Below, one piece after another: positions 34,333 through 38,428 of a stretch of 38,428 nt of DNA. The stretch comes from Actinomycetes bacterium (GTDB taxonomy: Bacteria; Actinomycetota; Acidimicrobiia; Acidimicrobiales; Palsa-688). Under the pieces are notes generated by a model. The model made no database searches. It was given only the letters and a program-made list of their open reading frames with translations, and had not been told where the DNA came from. Location of the stretch: assembly GCA_021847945.1 (NCBI GenBank), contig JAJZNG010000180.1, positions 1 to 38,428 of the forward strand. Reading direction: 5' to 3'. Numbering within the stretch: position 1 is the first letter of the stretch; each line of letters opens with the position of its first letter. Both the position numbers and the translations under genes were made by a program.

Positions 34333-34359
34333 CCGGCCGCCCCGGCCGCCCCGGCCGCC
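34333..34359. repeat. Three perfect 9-bp tandem repeats
   Basis: CCGGCCGCC occurs three times without gaps. The last copy forms the left arm of a GGCCGC-CTT-GCGGCC hairpin (34353-34367). Located in the 64-base gap between the convergent fliT-like and methyltransferase genes, where it may act as a bidirectional terminator. Confidence 0.6.
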
Positions 34360-34368
34360 TTGCGGCCC

Positions 34369-35304
34369 TCAGGGTCCAGGTGGGGCGTCGTGGGGTTTCG
34401 AAGCGAACACGGCTAGGTGTGCCTCTATCTCACAGCTGGGACCCTGATCCTCTCCGGCGAAGTCGGCGAGCGCCCGGTCGAACTCCCCGGCGGATAGGTG
34501 CCCTCCGCTGATTATCGCGCTCCGGGCGAACCTGAGGCGCTCGAGCATGAGCGAACGCTCCGCGCCGGCCGGGTCCGGCCGGTGGTAGGCGGCTTGCGGC
34601 AGGACTATCAGCGGTCCGGGTACCAGGCCGGAGCGGTCCAGCAGGCCTGCAAGGCGCCGCCCTATGAAACGGTCACCTCCCCTGGCTGCCTGGGAGGCCC
34701 TCAGGGCGCCTGCGAGAGCGACGAACGCCTCCGACGGCGCAGGGTCCGAGATCGAAAGGCCGTCGTCCACGTCGACTACGCACGCTTTCCCCCCCGACGC
34801 TAGGACCCGAGCGACCTCTCCAGCGGCACGGAGCGGGTCGGCTAGGTGCTGGAAGACGAACCGGGAAAAGACGAAGTCGAAGCTACCGTCGGGAAACGGC
34901 AAGGCGTAAACGTCGCCGGAAGCGAACTCTGTGCGCAAGGAGGCCGATGTGCTCCTCCCGGCGAGCGAGCCGCTGATCCGGCTTGCAGCCTCCAGGGTGT
35001 CGCTGTCACTGTCGACTCCTACCGTCACCACGTCCCCCTGCCCTGCCAGCTCAATGGTCGCCGCTCCGAAGCCGCAACCGACGTCTAGGACCCGCGACCC
35101 CTGGGGGAGGCTCAGTGATCCTATGAGGGCACGCCGCTGTGGTGCCGAAGCGACCGTCTGCACGGCCAGCCAGCGCAGATCGTCGGTCGCCGAAGCGACC
35201 TCGGCGTTCAGCGCCTCGTCGAGAGCAGCCCATAAGGCTTGGCGGTCGACTAGTAGACGCGAGCCGGATGCTGCGGAGCTCTGGGTAGTCTCGAAACTCG
35301 TCAA
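34369..35304 (-). CDS. Class I SAM-dependent methyltransferase
   Basis: 311 residues. SAM-binding motif I VLDVGCGFG is at 72-80, followed by an acidic ribose contact in VVTVGVDSDSDTLEAA. A post-motif ALPFPDGSFDFVFSRFVFQH and EVARVLASGGKACVVDVDD are typical of the UbiE/Methyltransf_11 group. The substrate is not predictable. It is the only minus-strand gene among the fliC-fliG genes. It could methylate flagellin glycan or protein, but it shows no resemblance to the FliB lysine methylase. It may be an unrelated insertion. Confidence 0.82.
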   Translation of the reverse strand: MTSFETTQSSAASGSRLLVDRQALWAALDEALNAEVASATDDLRWLAVQTVASAPQRRALIGSLSLPQGSRVLDVGCGFGAATIELAGQGDVVTVGVDSDSDTLEAASRISGSLAGRSTSASLRTEFASGDVYALPFPDGSFDFVFSRFVFQHLADPLRAAGEVARVLASGGKACVVDVDDGLSISDPAPSEAFVALAGALRASQAARGGDRFIGRRLAGLLDRSGLVPGPLIVLPQAAYHRPDPAGAERSLMLERLRFARSAIISGGHLSAGEFDRALADFAGEDQGPSCEIEAHLAVFASKPHDAPPGP

Positions 35305-35478
35305 ACTAAGCCTCCATCGTGGGTTTCTGATCTCTCAAGCACCGCCCTCCACGTGACGATACATCTGTTGGCCATGCTAGGACGGCATTGGCTCACCAAT
35401 AGCGCCCAGGAGGGGCTCCACCCGAATTCGGGTTCGCCGGGCCATCGGTGCCGGTGACCATGGAGGAGATCGCCCGCC
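35305..35478. promoter_or_regulatory. Upstream region of the flgB operon
   Basis: 174 bases between divergent genes. It holds a perfect 12-bp palindrome CCCGAATTCGGG (35421-35432) and an ATTGG-CTCA-CCAAT inverted repeat (35387-35400), both possible operators. The flgB ribosome binding site is GGAGGAGA at 35462-35469. No clear sigma-70 or FliA hexamer pair stands out. Confidence 0.4.
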
Positions 35479-35823
35479 ATGAGCGGCATCATTGACGTTC
35501 TTCATTTCGCTGTCGACGGTCTCACGACCCAACAGCAGGCAATAGCCAACAACCTCGCCAACTCTGAGACGCCCGGCTATACTGCCCAGGACGTCAACTT
35601 CCAGACCAGTCTCGCCCAGGCCCTGTCTTCGTCAGGTGGTGGCACAGCGACAGTCACAACCACGCCGAGTCAGGCTCTTCCGGCCACTAACGGTAACAAC
35701 GTCAACACTGGTAATCAACTGGTTGCTGCCGAGCAGAACACCCTCCAATATCAAGCGACGGTAGATCTCCTCAACTCCCAGTTCCGTCTTGTGCAAGGTG
35801 CTGCGGGAGGGAGCTTCGCGTGA
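35479..35823 (+). CDS. flgB: Flagellar basal-body rod protein FlgB
   Basis: Proximal rod subunit. 114 residues, slightly short for FlgB (about 130). It has the rod signature QQAIANNLANSETPGYTAQD at about 19-38 and a C-terminal helix ENTLQYQATVDLLNSQFRLV. The centre is Ser/Thr/Gly-rich. ATG start at 35479. It overlaps flgC by four bases (GTGA), so it is the first gene of a flgB-flgC-fliE-fliF-fliG operon. Confidence 0.93.
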   Translation: MSGIIDVLHFAVDGLTTQQQAIANNLANSETPGYTAQDVNFQTSLAQALSSSGGGTATVTTTPSQALPATNGNNVNTGNQLVAAEQNTLQYQATVDLLNSQFRLVQGAAGGSFA

Positions 35824-36224
35824 ACCTATTCTCAGCTCTCGACATCTCGGGTTCGGGAATAAACGCATCCCAGACGTGGATCAACACCACCGCAGGCAAT
35901 ATCGCGAACGCAAACGACACGGTATCTACCAACTCGCCGGTCTACGCGACGCAGACCCCCTTCTTCCAGGCGATAGGCCAACTCGGTCAGGTCGGGGATG
36001 GTGTCGCAGTCACTTCGGTACAGCTTGGCAGCTCTGCCGGTGTCGTCCAGTACCAGCCGAACAGTCCCCTTGCAGACAGTCAGGGTAATGTTCGGGTAGC
36101 AAACGTCGACATGGGCAGTCAGATGGTCGATCTCATTGCAGCCCAAACAGATTACCAGGCAAACGCTTCGGCTCTAGCGAGCGCGAAGACGGCGTATCAG
36201 TCCGCACTGACGATAGGAAGCTAA
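35820..36224 (+). CDS. flgC: Flagellar basal-body rod protein FlgC
   Basis: Proximal rod subunit. 134 residues. The N-terminal FSALDISGSGINASQTWINT and TTAGNIANAND match the rod family, although the usual NLAN(S/A)xTPGY is altered here. The conserved end VDLIAAQTDYQANASALASA then KTAYQSALTIG is clear. GTG start at 35820 overlapping flgB. One base separates it from fliE. Confidence 0.93.
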   Translation: MNLFSALDISGSGINASQTWINTTAGNIANANDTVSTNSPVYATQTPFFQAIGQLGQVGDGVAVTSVQLGSSAGVVQYQPNSPLADSQGNVRVANVDMGSQMVDLIAAQTDYQANASALASAKTAYQSALTIGS

Positions 36225-36225
36225 C

Positions 36226-36558
36226 GTGATCCCCCCTATTTCATCCCTTCCCGCTATTGGCTCCGGCACCGGAACGGCTGCTACCTCTCCAGCCGGTGGA
36301 AGCGGGTTATCTTCCTCGGCGGGATCGTCAGGCGGATCTTCAGGAGGCTTCTCGACCAGCGTCACCAACGCCATCGACCAACTCCAACAGGTTCAGAACT
36401 CGGCGTCTAGCTCAGCGGCACTTGCCGCGGCCGGTCAGGGCAACCTGGCAGACGCCATGATCGCCGCAACGCAGGCGTCAGTGGATACCCAGGTGACGAC
36501 TGCAGTGGCCAACAAGGCTATAGCTGCGTTCACCCAGGTCATGAACATGCAGGTCTGA
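36226..36558 (+). CDS. fliE: Flagellar hook-basal body complex protein FliE
   Basis: Adapter between the MS ring and the rod, exported early. 110 residues. A long Gly/Ser-rich N-terminus (about 12-45) precedes the family core, ending in ADAMIAATQASVDTQVTTAV and the near-invariant tail IAAFTQVMNMQV. GTG start at 36226, one base after the flgC stop. Confidence 0.93.
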   Translation: MIPPISSLPAIGSGTGTAATSPAGGSGLSSSAGSSGGSSGGFSTSVTNAIDQLQQVQNSASSSAALAAAGQGNLADAMIAATQASVDTQVTTAVANKAIAAFTQVMNMQV

Positions 36559-36559
36559 T

Positions 36560-38146
36560 GTGTTCCCGGTACCGTCCAACCTAGTAGAACGGGCCCGATC
36601 GGGAGTAAGACAGTTCGCCAGCGGCTTCACGCCCGGCCAGAAGGCTGTGACGGTCGCGGCGGTATTGGTGGCCGTAGTCGGTGGTGGCGTACTCATGTCC
36701 GTCGCCGGCAAACCCACCTACGCGCCCCTGTACACGAACCTGCAAGCATCCGACGTGGCGAGCATCACCTCACAGCTGACCTCGGCGAAGGTGCCATACC
36801 AACTCACCAACGGTGGAACCACAATCATGGTCCCACTAAATGACGTGAACGCTGAGCGAGTAAGCCTCGCCGCTGCGGGCCTGCCGGCGACGTCGACGGT
36901 GGGACTCTCATTGCTTGACAAGACGGGTATCACGACGTCGAACATGACCCAGCAGGCGGATTACCTGCAGGCTCTCCAGGGTGAGCTCGAACAGACGATC
37001 GACTCGATCTCGGGCGTCGCGTCCAGTCAGGTGAACATCGCTCTGCCGGCGAACCAGAATTTCTCTCTTACCCAAGACAATCCCACCGGAGCATCCGTCT
37101 TGGTAACCATGTCGCAGGGACAGTCGTTGAGTAGCGGCGACGTCCAGGCGATAGTACACCTCGTCGCTTCGAGCATCCCTAACCTCAATTCGGCTGATGT
37201 CACAGTTGCTGACTCTAACGGCGACCTTCTCGCGGGACCGGGTGTGACAGCGGGTGCGTCCGGGGGTGGCGGTCAGTCGACTTCGTACGACAGCGCTGTG
37301 GCAGCGAAGGTGGTGGACTACCTGGCTAGCGTGGTCGGAACTGGCAACGCGGACGTCCAGGTGAACGCGACACTGGACTACTCACAAGTGTCGACGACCA
37401 CTAACAGCATACAGCTGGGGCCGAACGGTAAGCCGGTAAGCTTCTGCACCCAAAACCAGCAGAGCAGTCAGACCTACACCGGGACGGGCGCGCCACCCGG
37501 AGGTACGGCCGGCACGATCACTGCGACGACGGTGGCTGGATCCACGGGGAACTATTCGAATACCACTTCCAACCAGACCTGCGAGACCAGCGAGCAGACA
37601 CAGACCGTCCAGCAGGCCCCGGGAACGCTTAAGTCCGAGCAGGTTGCCGTGCTGATCAACTCGTTGGCTATACCCAAAGGTGTCAACTTGAAGGCGCTGC
37701 AGGCGGGAGTGGCTGCTGCTGCTGGTATCAACACTGCGCGGGGTGACCAACTTGCGTTCTCGACGATGCCGTTCAACACGAGCGCAGCCCAGCAAGCTGC
37801 GGCGGCAGCGAAAGCAGCGGCCGCATCGGGCAAGAGCAAGTCTCTCGACTCGCTGATCAGGACGGGCATCATCTTCTTGATAATCGCGCTCGTACTGTTC
37901 ATGCTGTGGCGCTCAGCCCGCAAGGCGAGAATGGCGCCCACGGTGCTCGGCCCGGGCGAGCTTGAGGCTCTCCGGGCGGCTCGGGAGTATAGCCCGACGG
38001 CGCTGATGCCCGCCTACGGCAGCCCGGAGCTGCCGGTGGGCGCCCAGACTATGGCGATCAACGAGTTCGTAGATCACCAACCGGAGGACATAGCGAACAT
38101 TCTGCGTATGTGGCTGGCGGACAGCCCGAGGAAGGCGGTGAGTTGA
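36560..38146 (+). CDS. fliF: Flagellar MS-ring protein FliF
   Basis: Forms the MS ring in the cytoplasmic membrane. 528 residues. Membrane helices lie at about 29-48 and 434-450. Ring-building motifs in between include YAPLYTNLQASDVASITSQL, LQGELEQTIDSISGVASSQV and VNIALP. The C-terminal cytoplasmic tail, DHQPEDIANILRMWLADSPR, is the FliG-binding segment. The beta-collar region carries two cysteines (FCTQ and TCET) spaced about 50 residues apart, possibly a disulfide outside the membrane. GTG start at 36560, one base after the fliE stop. Confidence 0.95.
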   Translation: MFPVPSNLVERARSGVRQFASGFTPGQKAVTVAAVLVAVVGGGVLMSVAGKPTYAPLYTNLQASDVASITSQLTSAKVPYQLTNGGTTIMVPLNDVNAERVSLAAAGLPATSTVGLSLLDKTGITTSNMTQQADYLQALQGELEQTIDSISGVASSQVNIALPANQNFSLTQDNPTGASVLVTMSQGQSLSSGDVQAIVHLVASSIPNLNSADVTVADSNGDLLAGPGVTAGASGGGGQSTSYDSAVAAKVVDYLASVVGTGNADVQVNATLDYSQVSTTTNSIQLGPNGKPVSFCTQNQQSSQTYTGTGAPPGGTAGTITATTVAGSTGNYSNTTSNQTCETSEQTQTVQQAPGTLKSEQVAVLINSLAIPKGVNLKALQAGVAAAAGINTARGDQLAFSTMPFNTSAAQQAAAAAKAAAASGKSKSLDSLIRTGIIFLIIALVLFMLWRSARKARMAPTVLGPGELEALRAAREYSPTALMPAYGSPELPVGAQTMAINEFVDHQPEDIANILRMWLADSPRKAVS

Positions 38147-38428
38147 TGAAGAGTCTCACAGGCACTCAGAAAGCTGCCGTGGTCATAGCCCAGTTGGACG
38201 AGACCCGGGCCACGAAGGTCCTCCGCTCGATGAGCGAGACAGATGTGACGGCGATCATGACGGCGATGGTCAACCTGCCGACACTGGATTCAGCGGATGT
38301 GGACAGCGTCCTGGAGGAGCTGAACGTCCAAGCCGGCCAGTGCCTTCAAGTCTCGCAAGGCGGTTTGGAGGTTGCACGGAAATTCCTCCGTGATCGCCTC
38401 GGCGCCGAGCGAGCTGAGGCCATCTTGG
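38146..38428 (+). CDS. fliG: Flagellar motor switch protein FliG (N-terminal part)
   Basis: Rotor protein that links FliF to FliM/FliN and meets the MotA stator. Only the first 94 residues are in the window. They begin MKSLTGTQKAAVVIAQLDET and contain ATKVLRSMSETDVTAIMTAM, the FliF-binding N-terminal domain. Its ATG shares one base with the fliF stop. The gene continues past the right edge. Confidence 0.92.
   Translation, partial: MKSLTGTQKAAVVIAQLDETRATKVLRSMSETDVTAIMTAMVNLPTLDSADVDSVLEELNVQAGQCLQVSQGGLEVARKFLRDRLGAERAEAIL

Overview
The window is high-GC chromosomal DNA from a flagellated actinobacterium, probably of class Acidimicrobiia. The evidence is the dnaA-dnaN-recF-DUF721-gyrB-gyrA-DUF3566 order (DUF3566 next to gyrA is an actinobacterial trait), frequent GTG and TTG starts, and a GYWLVxxDGGVFxFGDA surface repeat at the left edge. 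The class assignment is an inference from protein style; no search was run.

Layout. (1) 1-2466: the end of a repeat-type surface protein, convergent with dnaB. dnaB carries a 303-residue intein in its P-loop. (2) 2467-12787: the replication origin region. DnaA boxes lie on both sides of dnaA, followed by dnaN, recF, DUF721, gyrB, gyrA, DUF3566 and csrA, all on the plus strand and mostly touching or overlapping. (3) 12825-22771: a minus-strand flagellar operon, read flhA-flhF-(small membrane protein)-flbD-motA-motB-fliL-flgN-flgK-flgL-fliW. flgL is broken by an in-frame TAG. (4) 22914-24075: an IS630-family element whose transposase has two in-frame TAG codons. (5) 24073-29819: a minus-strand, partly low-GC group (glycosyltransferase, GNAT acetyltransferase, DegT aminotransferase, three-domain glycosyltransferase) that looks like a flagellin glycosylation locus. 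(6) 30037-34304: fliC, fliD, fliS and a fliT-like gene on the plus strand. (7) 34369-35304: a lone methyltransferase on the minus strand. (8) 35479 to the end: flgB, flgC, fliE, fliF and the start of fliG.

How the genes work together. The window joins the replication/topoisomerase core directly to a flagellar regulon. The joint is csrA, the last gene of the gyr run, convergent with fliW. CsrA represses flagellin translation in other bacteria and FliW relieves it. Here CsrA is an unusual 144-residue protein made of two tandem CsrA domains, and the fliC leader has GGA motifs over its ribosome binding site and start codon. This tandem-CsrA/FliW/flagellin circuit is the most novel-looking system in the window. 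Other points of interest are the intact-looking DnaB intein, a FlhF that has lost its GTPase motifs, the interrupted flgL, the triple glycosyltransferase beside flagellin, and a possible bipartite origin.
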